Positions 1 through 7,177 of a stretch of 15,295 bases of DNA are shown piece after piece; positions within the stretch are counted from its first letter, which is position 1; each line of letters opens with the position of its first letter. A program made the position numbers and the translations under genes. The DNA lies in assembly GCA_049662565.1 (NCBI GenBank), contig JBATBW010000074.1, positions 1 to 15,295 of the forward strand, written 5' to 3'. This stretch comes from JBATBW01 sp049662565 (GTDB lineage Bacteria; Bacillota_I; Bacilli_A; Erysipelotrichales; Erysipelotrichaceae). The notes under the pieces are model-generated. The model made no database searches. It worked only from the letters and a program-made list of their open reading frames with translations, and was not told where the DNA came from.

Positions 1-1
1 G

Positions 2-274
2 TATAGCATTGTAGGGCTTACTTAGTGTTTTATTATAAATGTTCACTGCCTGCCGATAGATACTTTTGCTCCTTTTTAGGATTTCCTTAGCTGTCGCACA
101 GTTAGGACCTTCCCTATCGCGCTCATAGACTTTATGACTAGCGATCAGTTGCAACTGAGCAGCCTCCACCATGTTTTTTTTTGTGTAAAGTTCTCTTCGC
201 ACAACCCAAAACCATAGGACAATAAATGCCACTGCGCTCACTATTGCTATGGTATATGCTACCCATGTGTACAA
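2..274 (-). CDS. small single-pass membrane protein, 3' end cut by window edge
   Basis: An open frame of 91 codons runs without a stop from a TTG at 274 to the left edge. The start is chosen because a strong ribosome site (AAGGTGG at about 288-282) lies 7-8 nt upstream and no ATG begins the frame. Residues 5-25 form a hydrophobic helix (AYTIAIVSAVAFIVLWFWVV), followed by a basic stop-transfer (RREL) and a charged, probably helical region ending in SIYRQAVNIYNKTLSKPYN. The layout of one N-terminal helix plus an amphipathic cytoplasmic tail recalls small LemA-like proteins seen beside LytTR systems, but I do not assign a family. It is divergent from the response-regulator gene and may share its control. 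The C-terminus lies outside the window. Confidence 0.7.
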   Translation of the reverse strand, partial: MYTWVAYTIAIVSAVAFIVLWFWVVRRELYTKKNMVEAAQLQLIASHKVYERDREGPNCATAKEILKRSKSIYRQAVNIYNKTLSKPYNAI

Positions 275-362
275 TCTATCACCACCTTCCCTTAGAACAT
301 TTTTATCTGATAAGATACTGTATTATGGTAACATATCACATTGAAAAAAGGTGGCAATTGGG

Positions 363-392
363 ATGAACGATGTGTTTTCCTGCGCGAACGAT
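363..392 (-). promoter_or_regulatory. candidate LytTR-type operator (two 9-bp direct repeats)
   Basis: GAACGAT occurs at 365-371 and 386-392, exactly 21 bp apart. Read on the - strand the sites are ATCGTTCAT (371-363) and ATCGTTCGC (392-384), separated by 12 bp. AgrA-type regulators bind 9-bp direct repeats with a GTT core and 12-13 bp spacing; these match 8 and 7 of 9 consensus positions from memory. Their orientation points toward the - strand gene at 274. Binding by the adjacent regulator is inferred. Confidence 0.35.
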
Positions 393-395
393 TAA
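363..395 (+). other. possible 10-codon peptide reading frame
   Basis: AAAGGTGG at 347-354 lies 8 nt before an ATG at 363 that opens the frame MNDVFSCAND and stops at TAA 393-395. The spacing is good and the peptide holds one cysteine. It overlaps the candidate operator, whose repeat coincides with its two Asn-Asp codon pairs, so one reading may explain the other. It is too short to support from sequence alone. Confidence 0.2.
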
Positions 396-475
396 ATTGT
401 AATAGAAAAATATCAAATTTTCTTGTAATATAGTATTAGACATTTTAGTCATTGAAAAGTTGGAGGTTAAGATAA

Positions 476-1198
476 ATGAGAATTGCAATTTGTGACGATA
501 ACAAAGATGAGCTTGTTCTTATCTCGTCTATTATAGAGACCTATATACAGGAACGAGGCAACCCTATTTTTTATAAAAGCTTTCATAGCTCCATCGAACT
601 TTTAGCTAAGGCTGACCAAGAAAATTTCGATTTTTATCTTCTTGATATGATTATGCCAACGTTAAATGGGATGGAGACAGCAAGAGAAATCCGCAAGTTC
701 GACAATGCTGCAAAAATAGCTTTTTTAACTTCCTCTCCTGAGTTTGCCATCGATAGCTACTCCGTGAAGGCATGCAATTACATCTTAAAGCCAGTTTCTA
801 AAGAAAAGTTGTTCTTTGCATTGGATGATATTATAGAGACAACAAGCAGGGAAAACGATAAGGCAATCGTCGTAAAAAGCAGTGAAGGTATAGAAAAACT
901 GCTACTTTCCCAAATTGCCTACGTCGAAGCATTAGATAGAAGGGTTATTTATACCTTAGCTTCCGGCAAGACAGTAGAATGTACCCAAAGTTTTTCTGAA
1001 GTCTGCGAGGAGCTATTAAACCATAAAGGATTTACCCAACCCCACCGCTCCTATGTGGTCAATATGGGATACATAAGCAGTATTAAAAATACCGAAATTA
1101 TTCTGCAAATCGGCTGCTCACTGCCTATAGCTCAACGAAGAGTAGCTAATATGAAAGAACGCTACTTATCTTACCAAATGGAAAAGGAATCACTATGA
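476..1198 (+). CDS. LytTR-family response regulator, AgrA-like
   Basis: A 240-residue cytoplasmic transcription regulator. Residues 1-120 are a receiver domain: acidic pair D7-D8, phosphoacceptor D57 in FYLLDMIMP, switch residues T85/S86 in FLTSSPEF, and the conserved K105 in YILKPVS. Residues about 130-232 form a LytTR DNA-binding domain with the typical IAYVEALDRR start and the PHRSYVVN motif at 189-196. The ATG follows GGAGGT with an 8-nt gap. The stop overlaps the start of the sensor kinase gene (ATGA), so the two are co-translated and surely partners. Such pairs respond to secreted peptides in Agr/VirSR-like systems, but no agrB or agrD gene is in the window, so the signal is unknown. 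Candidate target repeats lie just upstream. Confidence 0.93.
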   Translation: MRIAICDDNKDELVLISSIIETYIQERGNPIFYKSFHSSIELLAKADQENFDFYLLDMIMPTLNGMETAREIRKFDNAAKIAFLTSSPEFAIDSYSVKACNYILKPVSKEKLFFALDDIIETTSRENDKAIVVKSSEGIEKLLLSQIAYVEALDRRVIYTLASGKTVECTQSFSEVCEELLNHKGFTQPHRSYVVNMGYISSIKNTEIILQIGCSLPIAQRRVANMKERYLSYQMEKESL

Positions 1199-2469
1199 TA
1201 TCAATTAATTATCTTTTAACCTCGTTAATGACCATTCTTTATGCTTGCGGTTTGATGTATCTACTGCTAGATGTAAAATGGGGAAACCTAACTAAAAAAA
1301 CAAAACAAATAGGTGTAATATTCTTTTTTGGATTTCTAATCCTCAACTTAGTGGCACAGATCTTCTTTGGTTATGAACTTTATGGTAAGTTTTATCTACT
1401 GCTTACACAATTTCCGGTATATATTCTTTTTCGAATTATCTCCGAATATAAAGGAATCAAGTTGCTTTTTGTGCTACTGACAACCGTATTTTTTTGCTCA
1501 CCGGTTTTAGTTATCATATCCATTGTGAATATTTATATGATACCTCCAGTGTGGATATACACAATTTGTTACATTGGTTTTATCCTACTGATTTCTCGGT
1601 TTTTGAAGAAGGCATTTAATGATATGCTTCGTTTTGGGGATAACCGGTTATTTTTATTATTTACTACTATTCCTTTGCTGTTTTACATCTATACTTATGC
1701 TCTGACGGGATACCAAATGCAAGATTTGATTGTCAATCAGCGTTATTTTATCTTTCAAATTCCTTTACTGATTGTTGTAATGGCATATCTGCTTTTAGGT
1801 CAAATTTTTAAAATGATATCCGATAAAGCTGAACTAAAGAATGCACAAAATCTTTCCAATGCACAACTAAGTGCCGCAACAGAGCAGATAGAACAACTGA
1901 GAATTGCCGAAAGACAATCGGCAATCTATCGCCATGATTTGCGGCATCATATGAACTATTTGAATACCTGCATAACGCAAAACAAATTGCAGGAAGCAAC
2001 GAATTATATTCAGCAAACCTGTGCTGATGTCGATACGATTACACTCAAGCGATATTCAGAGCATGAAGCAATAAATCTTATCTTATCCTACTATGTCGGC
2101 AAGGCAAAAGGAAAAGACATCCAAATTGAAGTTAACGTGACAGCCACAGATTTTTCTAGATTCCACAGCATGGATCTTTGTAGTTTGCTATCCAATGCTT
2201 TAGAGAACGCTATCAAGGCTAGTAGTCAGGCAGATGATTCTTCTCAACGCTATATAAAGCTACGCTTGTTTGAAAAGAACAACAAACTTTGCATGGAACT
2301 ATGTAACGGGTATCTTACCCAACCTATATTTGAAAATAAAATACCTGTTTCCCAAAAAGATGGCCATGGCATTGGGGTAAAAAGTATGATTCATGTAGTA
2401 GAAAAATACGAAGGAGTATATAAATTTTCAGCCAATGATGGTGATTTTAGTTTTCAAATGTCGATGTAA
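1195..2469 (+). CDS. membrane sensor histidine kinase, GHKL type (AgrC-like)
   Basis: A 424-residue sensor kinase. Residues 1-205 hold about six hydrophobic segments forming a polytopic sensor domain like those of AgrC-class peptide receptors. A linker of likely coiled coil (208-240) leads to the phosphoacceptor region YRHDLRHHMNY, with H247 the expected phosphorylated histidine. The ATPase part shows the N box SLLSNALENAIKA (330-342) and the G box KDGHGIGVKSM (388-398). The C-terminus is short, as usual for this class, which lacks a classical HisKA domain. It overlaps the response-regulator gene by 4 nt and should phosphorylate it. The ligand cannot be read from sequence. Confidence 0.92.
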   Translation: MISINYLLTSLMTILYACGLMYLLLDVKWGNLTKKTKQIGVIFFFGFLILNLVAQIFFGYELYGKFYLLLTQFPVYILFRIISEYKGIKLLFVLLTTVFFCSPVLVIISIVNIYMIPPVWIYTICYIGFILLISRFLKKAFNDMLRFGDNRLFLLFTTIPLLFYIYTYALTGYQMQDLIVNQRYFIFQIPLLIVVMAYLLLGQIFKMISDKAELKNAQNLSNAQLSAATEQIEQLRIAERQSAIYRHDLRHHMNYLNTCITQNKLQEATNYIQQTCADVDTITLKRYSEHEAINLILSYYVGKAKGKDIQIEVNVTATDFSRFHSMDLCSLLSNALENAIKASSQADDSSQRYIKLRLFEKNNKLCMELCNGYLTQPIFENKIPVSQKDGHGIGVKSMIHVVEKYEGVYKFSANDGDFSFQMSM

Positions 2470-2482
2470 ATGCCATAAATAT

Positions 2483-2523
2483 AAAAAACCACTTTCCTAT
2501 TTTGCACAGGGCAGTGGTTTTTT
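2483..2523. terminator. bidirectional terminator between convergent genes
   Basis: A perfect 11-bp stem (AAAAAACCACT at 2483-2493, AGTGGTTTTTT at 2513-2523) carries a 19-nt loop. Arms of A and T tracts let it work in both directions: for the sensor kinase transcript ending at 2469 (+) and the carboxypeptidase transcript ending at 2530 (-). Confidence 0.8.
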
Positions 2524-2529
2524 CTTTAT

Positions 2530-3843
2530 TCAATTGGAATTTGCTCTTTTATCACGATTGGGCTGTGGTTTAATCGGCTTTCTTTTTTTTCTTTCAAGTA
2601 AACGTTTACGATGTAAACACTTCTTTTGGTAACGCAAAACTAAATAAATAATACCCACAAAAACCACTAAAAAGATATACCAAAACTTCATAAATATATC
2701 TACAAATCCGTTAACTGCTACCATAAACATACTTTCTTTAATATCTTCACTCGCAATCAAATCTAAAGTTCTAAGTTCAACACCATTATTAACAATAGTC
2801 AAAGTACCAATCTTTTCTCCTTGCTTAATAGGAGCAATCCCTTTAGTAATATCCGTAATATATGTAGTATTAGTATCTATCATATTCTTATCTAACAAAG
2901 CATAAATATCTTCATTAAAAAATAATTCATATTTATAATTTAATAAAGTGTTTTTAATATTTAAACGCTCTACTACCTGATTAGCGTCGAAAACTTTTTG
3001 GTGACGATAATTAGTAATACTATAATCCACAATATCCTTACCATCAATAAAGGAATAAGGGAAATTATTACCATTTGTTGATGCCCCTAAAGTAATAGAA
3101 ATTACTTCACCACCATTCACATCACTAACAATCGCTAAACAACGACCAGCTGCCGTAGTATAACCCGTCTTACCACCAATTACATATTTACTATAATAAG
3201 GGGAAGATTCAAAAAGATTACTTATAGTATGAGTAAATTCCAACCCGCTACTAGTAGTGTGCTTTTTTGTCGAAATGATTTGTCGAAAATACGGATTATT
3301 CAAACCATATTCCATTATTTTTAAGAGATCGTATGCCGTACTAAACTGATTTTGGGCATCTAATCCATGAACATTCACAAAATTAGTATCCTTTAATCCC
3401 AATTCCATTACTTTCTTATTCATTAAATCAACAAAATTACCAACACTTCCACTAATACCAATAGCTAATGCATTAGCCGCATCACCACCACTTGGCAACA
3501 TCAAACCATATAATAAATCTAAAACCGAATAAGTTTCACCAGTTTTAATTCTCGCAAGACTAGCTTCATCTAAACCAACAAACATTGTCGAATTAATCTT
3601 TATCTCATTGTCCACTTTACTATTCTCTAAAGCAATAATAGCTGTCATCATCTTAGTCAAAGAAGCTGGTGCATACCGCTTATGAATATCCTTTTCATAA
3701 ATCATCGTCTTCGAAGACAAAGAATAAACTAAAGCGATAGGCGAATTCAAAGAAACATTAAAATCTTCATAAGCAAAAACATTCGCATAACTAACGATAA
3801 CTAAAGATATTACCACTAGCGATTTCAAAATCTTTTTTAACAT
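2530..3843 (-). CDS. D-alanyl-D-alanine carboxypeptidase (peptidase S11, DacF-like)
   Basis: A 437-residue low-molecular-mass penicillin-binding protein that would trim the terminal D-Ala from peptidoglycan stem peptides outside the membrane. A signal peptide covers residues 1-24. The catalytic SxxK is S61-L-T-K64 and the KTG motif is K225-T-G. The middle motif reads S118-G-G-D rather than the usual SxN. A C-terminal helix (about 385-404) with a very basic tail (408-437) would anchor it, more strongly than the amphipathic helix typical of the family. The ATG at 3843 lies inside the end of rimO (7-nt overlap) with GGTAGGTGA just upstream, so the two are translated from one mRNA. The product is clear; which S11 paralogue is not. 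Confidence 0.9.
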   Translation of the reverse strand: MLKKILKSLVVISLVIVSYANVFAYEDFNVSLNSPIALVYSLSSKTMIYEKDIHKRYAPASLTKMMTAIIALENSKVDNEIKINSTMFVGLDEASLARIKTGETYSVLDLLYGLMLPSGGDAANALAIGISGSVGNFVDLMNKKVMELGLKDTNFVNVHGLDAQNQFSTAYDLLKIMEYGLNNPYFRQIISTKKHTTSSGLEFTHTISNLFESSPYYSKYVIGGKTGYTTAAGRCLAIVSDVNGGEVISITLGASTNGNNFPYSFIDGKDIVDYSITNYRHQKVFDANQVVERLNIKNTLLNYKYELFFNEDIYALLDKNMIDTNTTYITDITKGIAPIKQGEKIGTLTIVNNGVELRTLDLIASEDIKESMFMVAVNGFVDIFMKFWYIFLVVFVGIIYLVLRYQKKCLHRKRLLERKKRKPIKPQPNRDKRANSN

Positions 3844-5135
3844 ATTTCACCTACCAAGTCATAACTATCACCATCGATTATCTTAACTTGATAAAATTTA
3901 TTTAGCTCTAAATTATTATCACTATATATCTTAATAATACCATCAATATCATCAGGTGCATTATATAAACTACGACCAATATAATATTCTTCTAAACTAT
4001 CATAACTTTCAATTAATACTTCTAATTGTTGGCCAATAAGCTTTTGATTCAACTGGTAAGATATTTCACTTTGTTCTAACATCAAACGATCATAACGTTC
4101 TTGTTTAACACTTTCTTCGATATCTTCATCATAATCATATCCTAATGTATCTTCTTCCTTAGAATAAGTAAAAGCCCCTAATTTATCAAACTTTATCTCA
4201 TTAATGAATTTTAACAAATCACTAAAGTCTTCTTCAGTTTCATAGTTAAATCCTACAATCATAGTTGTTCTTAAGACATAAGGAACATTTAAACTCCGAA
4301 TATAATCAATCATTGAACTAATTTTTTCAATTGTTCCCCGACGATTCATTAACTTTAACATTTTATTATTACCATGTTGCAAAGGCAAATCAAAATACAT
4401 TAAGACTTTATCTAAAGAATTCATCGTATCAATTAATTCTTTACTCAACAAATCCGGGTACATGTATAAAATACGAATCCACTTCAAATCCAATTTATTT
4501 AATTCCACTAACAAATCCTTCAAATGATATTCTTGATCAAAATCATAACCATATAAAGTCGTATCTTGAGCAATCAACACTAACTCTTGACACCCCTGTT
4601 TAACTAAATCTTGTGCTTCATTAATAATATCTGCCATCGGATAAGATCTAAAATTACCTCTAATTAAAGGAATCGCACAATAAGCACAACGATTATTACA
4701 CCCTTCTCCAATCTTTAAGTAACTACTAGTAACATCTTTAGTTAAATACCGATACTGTTTACCATAGCTACCGCAAATCGATAAATCAAAGATTTCACTC
4801 AATATCTTATCCATTTGATCATAATCATCAATTGGGATAAAATAATCGACCTCCGATAACTCTTTCTTTACTTCTTCTAAATAACGTTGAATGAAACAAC
4901 CCATTGCCACTAATTTTTGACAACGACCAATTGTTTTATAATTAGCCATCGCTAAAATAGTATCAATAGCCTCTTGTTTCGCACTTAAAATAAACCCACA
5001 TGTATTAACAAAAATAACATCCGCTAACATTGGATCTTCAACTAAATTAACCTTATTTTTATCAAACAAACCAATAGTTTGTTCACTATCAATTAAATTT
5101 TTACTACATCCTAACGAAATAAAATATACATTCAT
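3837..5135 (-). CDS. rimO: ribosomal protein S12 methylthiotransferase RimO
   Basis: A 432-residue radical-SAM enzyme that adds a methylthio group to the conserved aspartate of ribosomal protein S12. The N-terminal domain shows the RimO-type start ISLGCSKNLIDSEQ, with auxiliary cluster cysteines C10, C46 and C80. The radical-SAM triad is C146, C150, C153 in CNNRCAYCAIPLIRG. A C-terminal TRAM-like domain occupies about 370-432. The GCSKNLIDSE signature and length favour RimO over the tRNA enzyme MiaB. A GGTGAT ribosome site precedes the ATG at 5135. The gene overlaps the downstream carboxypeptidase gene by 7 nt; the functional link between them is unclear, and they look like a simple housekeeping pair. 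Confidence 0.93.
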   Translation of the reverse strand: MNVYFISLGCSKNLIDSEQTIGLFDKNKVNLVEDPMLADVIFVNTCGFILSAKQEAIDTILAMANYKTIGRCQKLVAMGCFIQRYLEEVKKELSEVDYFIPIDDYDQMDKILSEIFDLSICGSYGKQYRYLTKDVTSSYLKIGEGCNNRCAYCAIPLIRGNFRSYPMADIINEAQDLVKQGCQELVLIAQDTTLYGYDFDQEYHLKDLLVELNKLDLKWIRILYMYPDLLSKELIDTMNSLDKVLMYFDLPLQHGNNKMLKLMNRRGTIEKISSMIDYIRSLNVPYVLRTTMIVGFNYETEEDFSDLLKFINEIKFDKLGAFTYSKEEDTLGYDYDEDIEESVKQERYDRLMLEQSEISYQLNQKLIGQQLEVLIESYDSLEEYYIGRSLYNAPDDIDGIIKIYSDNNLELNKFYQVKIIDGDSYDLVGEIC

Positions 5136-5150
5136 ATTATCACCGCCCTT

Positions 5151-5159
5151 ATTTTACCA
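5151..5159 (-). promoter_or_regulatory. candidate extended -10 element for rimO
   Basis: On the - strand TGGTAAAAT fits an extended -10 (TGn plus TAAAAT). It lies just past the terminator of the preceding operon and about 15 nt before the rimO start codon. The -35 is weak (TTAGTT around 5180-5175), and the leader would be very short. Confidence 0.35.
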
Positions 5160-5181
5160 TAAATTTATCAATTTAACTAAT

Positions 5182-5205
5182 AAAAAAACAAGCCGAAGCT
5201 TGTTT
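5182..5205 (-). terminator. terminator of the hyp operon
   Basis: On the - strand AAACAAGC, a TTCG loop, and GCTTGTTT form an 8-bp hairpin followed by more T residues. It starts within the TAA stop codon of the last gene (5204-5206). The stable UUCG tetraloop and T run make it a convincing rho-independent terminator. Confidence 0.88.
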
Positions 5206-6319
5206 AAAATAATTGACGATAAATATTGACAATATCTTCTTTGCTCAGAGGCAAATAAGAGTTCGATAACAAACGTTGTTGATTAATGATAACACTATCA
5301 CTAAAAGTAATAATTTCTTCCTCTAACATCCCAAAATCACGCAATAAAGGCATTTCCACTAATCTCTTTAATAAACGATCTAATTGCGCAAAAGACTTAT
5401 CACAATCACACAACAACAAATTACCAATCATCTTCTGCAACTCAATTAATTTACTACCACAACCCAACTCTTGATACTTATTTAAAACACTAGTTAAAAA
5501 CAAGGCATTAGCTTGACCATGAGTCACATGATACTTCCCACTTAAAGGATAACTAATCGCATGTACTGCTCCTGTTCCCGTATTAGAAAAAGCAATACCC
5601 GCAAAGTTAGAAGCAATAAGAAATTCCTCTAACAACTTACCCATATTTCTTTTATCATTTGATAAAGAAATAAAACCATTTAAATAAATCTCAATCGCCT
5701 TAAACTGATATAAATTAGTATATATATTAGATTTAGGCGACAAATAAGACTCAATCGCATGAATTAACCCATCAATACTACTAGTGATAAAATTAAAATA
5801 AGGAATTGTTCTCATCAAACTAGGAATAATAATTGCCTTAGTTGGAAATATTTCATCAATAGCTAAACCCAACTTAGAATTAATAGCCTTCATTTCTAAA
5901 ATCGAAATATTACTAACTTCACTACCCGCCCCACAAGTTGTCGGAATCGCAATTAAATCCCTTAAACGATTAGGTTGAACCTTTTTTTGAAAAATCGACA
6001 ATAGATCCATACCTTCATAAGCAATAGTCAAAATTTTAGCCATATCAATTACTGCACCACCACCTATGGCAATAATACGTTGACACTTAGTACTCAAGAA
6101 ATCGTTAATTAATTGTTCCATCGAATCACTATCTGGTTCACCAAGAACATAATCATTTTTAAAATAAATATGCTTGAAATTATATTTATCTTTAATTGCT
6201 TCGTTATAAACACTTTTAGTAACTAAAAAGAAATCACCATCACTAAACTGATATTCCTCAACTAATTGATCAATATTATCATATTTCTCAATTTGTGGTA
6301 TCAAACGAAATAATTGCAT
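5204..6319 (-). CDS. 4hbD: iron-containing alcohol dehydrogenase, 4-hydroxybutyrate dehydrogenase-like
   Basis: A 371-residue NAD(P)-dependent alcohol dehydrogenase of the iron-activated family, the same length as the Clostridium kluyveri 4-hydroxybutyrate dehydrogenase and, from memory, similar to it along its length (MQLF start, SSIDxLIHAIESY, NYHVxHGxAN, NxYxxL end). The nucleotide loop GGGAVIDMAK is at 86-95 and IPTTCGAGSEVSNIS at 125-139. All four expected metal ligands are present: D183, H187, H253, H267. It starts 2 nt after the proC stop with no clear ribosome site, which suggests translational coupling as the last gene of the hyp operon. The family interconverts succinate semialdehyde and 4-hydroxybutyrate; 5-hydroxyvalerate dehydrogenases are close relatives. 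The substrate in this operon is unproven. Confidence 0.85.
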   Translation of the reverse strand: MQLFRLIPQIEKYDNIDQLVEEYQFSDGDFFLVTKSVYNEAIKDKYNFKHIYFKNDYVLGEPDSDSMEQLINDFLSTKCQRIIAIGGGAVIDMAKILTIAYEGMDLLSIFQKKVQPNRLRDLIAIPTTCGAGSEVSNISILEMKAINSKLGLAIDEIFPTKAIIIPSLMRTIPYFNFITSSIDGLIHAIESYLSPKSNIYTNLYQFKAIEIYLNGFISLSNDKRNMGKLLEEFLIASNFAGIAFSNTGTGAVHAISYPLSGKYHVTHGQANALFLTSVLNKYQELGCGSKLIELQKMIGNLLLCDCDKSFAQLDRLLKRLVEMPLLRDFGMLEEEIITFSDSVIINQQRLLSNSYLPLSKEDIVNIYRQLF

Positions 6320-6321
6320 AA

Positions 6322-7116
6322 TTACATACTACTTGCTTTTTTTACACAAGCATCCATAGCTGCAAGAACGGCATTACGGAAACCTTCTTGTTCTAACACA
6401 GCAACCGCTTCAATAGTAGTACCAGCCGGTGAACAAACCATATCCTTTAAATCAGCTGGATGTTTACCAGTTTCTAAAACCATCTTAGCTGAACCTAAAA
6501 CAGCTTGAGCAGCAAATTTATAAGCATCAACACGAGGCATACCACTTCTTACAGCCCCATCCGCTAAAGCTTCAATAAACATAAATACATAAGCAGGAGC
6601 ACTACCACTAACCGCAACAACGCCATCCATCATATATTCCTTAACAATCGCACTTTTCCCAAAACCATCAAGTAATGAACAAATATAAGCACTTTCTTCT
6701 TTTGTTACAAATTCATTAGGAACAGCAGCAGTCATCCCTTCATTAACCATCGCCGGCGTATTTGGCATACAACGAACAATCTTAACATTTTTACCAAATT
6801 GACCTTTTAATCTTTCTAAAGTTTGACCAGGTGCAATAGTAACAATAATCGTATTTTCACTAATAACATCTTTAATTTCTTCAATAACACTTGCATAAAA
6901 TTGAGGTTTTACTGCCAATACTACTACTTCACAATTACTTGCTACTTCAATATTATTAGTAGTAATATTAATACCTAATTCTTTTTTCGCAGCCTCTAAG
7001 CTAGGCAAATAAGCATCAGATGCAATAATTTCTTCTTTCGCAATTAAGTTAGAACCAATAATTCCTCCTAACATTGCCTTTGCCATATTACCGGCACCAA
7101 TAAATCCTAATTTCAT
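6322..7116 (-). CDS. proC: pyrroline-5-carboxylate reductase
   Basis: A 264-residue enzyme reducing pyrroline-5-carboxylate to L-proline with NAD(P)H. It opens with the Rossmann motif GFIGAGNMAKAM and holds CMPNTPAMVNEGMTA and the family signature around SGSAPAYVFMFIEALADGA and SPAGTTIEA. The frame extends 12 codons further upstream, but the ATG at 7116 is chosen because AGGAG lies 8 nt before it and homology starts there. It sits downstream of hypD, so here it should consume the pyrroline-5-carboxylate made by HypD, a catabolic or respiratory-like use rather than only biosynthesis. A hairpin separates it from hypD, and 4hbD follows after 2 nt. Confidence 0.95.
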   Translation of the reverse strand: MKLGFIGAGNMAKAMLGGIIGSNLIAKEEIIASDAYLPSLEAAKKELGINITTNNIEVASNCEVVVLAVKPQFYASVIEEIKDVISENTIIVTIAPGQTLERLKGQFGKNVKIVRCMPNTPAMVNEGMTAAVPNEFVTKEESAYICSLLDGFGKSAIVKEYMMDGVVAVSGSAPAYVFMFIEALADGAVRSGMPRVDAYKFAAQAVLGSAKMVLETGKHPADLKDMVCSPAGTTIEAVAVLEQEGFRNAVLAAMDACVKKASSM

Positions 7117-7145
7117 TTTTCTATCTCCTATTTCTATATACACTA

Positions 7146-7168
7146 AAAACACACACGAGGTGTGTTTT
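7146..7168 (-). terminator. intra-operon hairpin between hypD and proC
   Basis: On the - strand AAAACACAC, a CTCGT loop, and GTGTGTTTT form a 9-bp stem whose 3' arm ends in five T residues. It begins about 10 nt after the hypD stop and ends 30 nt before the proC start. It could act as a partial terminator or an mRNA 3'-end protector, giving more hypD than proC product. No separate proC promoter is evident in the 61-nt gap. Confidence 0.5.
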
Positions 7169-7177
7169 AGTTATTAA

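Noticed and set aside
339..458. Direct repeat CATTGAAAA at 339-347 and 450-458
   Set aside because: Short, A-rich, with no helical spacing or link to a known motif; probably chance.
2435..2632. 65-codon + strand frame across the terminator
   Set aside because: It overlaps the sensor gene end, the hairpin and the carboxypeptidase end in another frame, has no ribosome site and low-complexity content; a shadow frame.
4331..4603. 90-codon + strand frame inside rimO
   Set aside because: Antisense to a well-conserved gene, no ribosome site, no recognisable domain.
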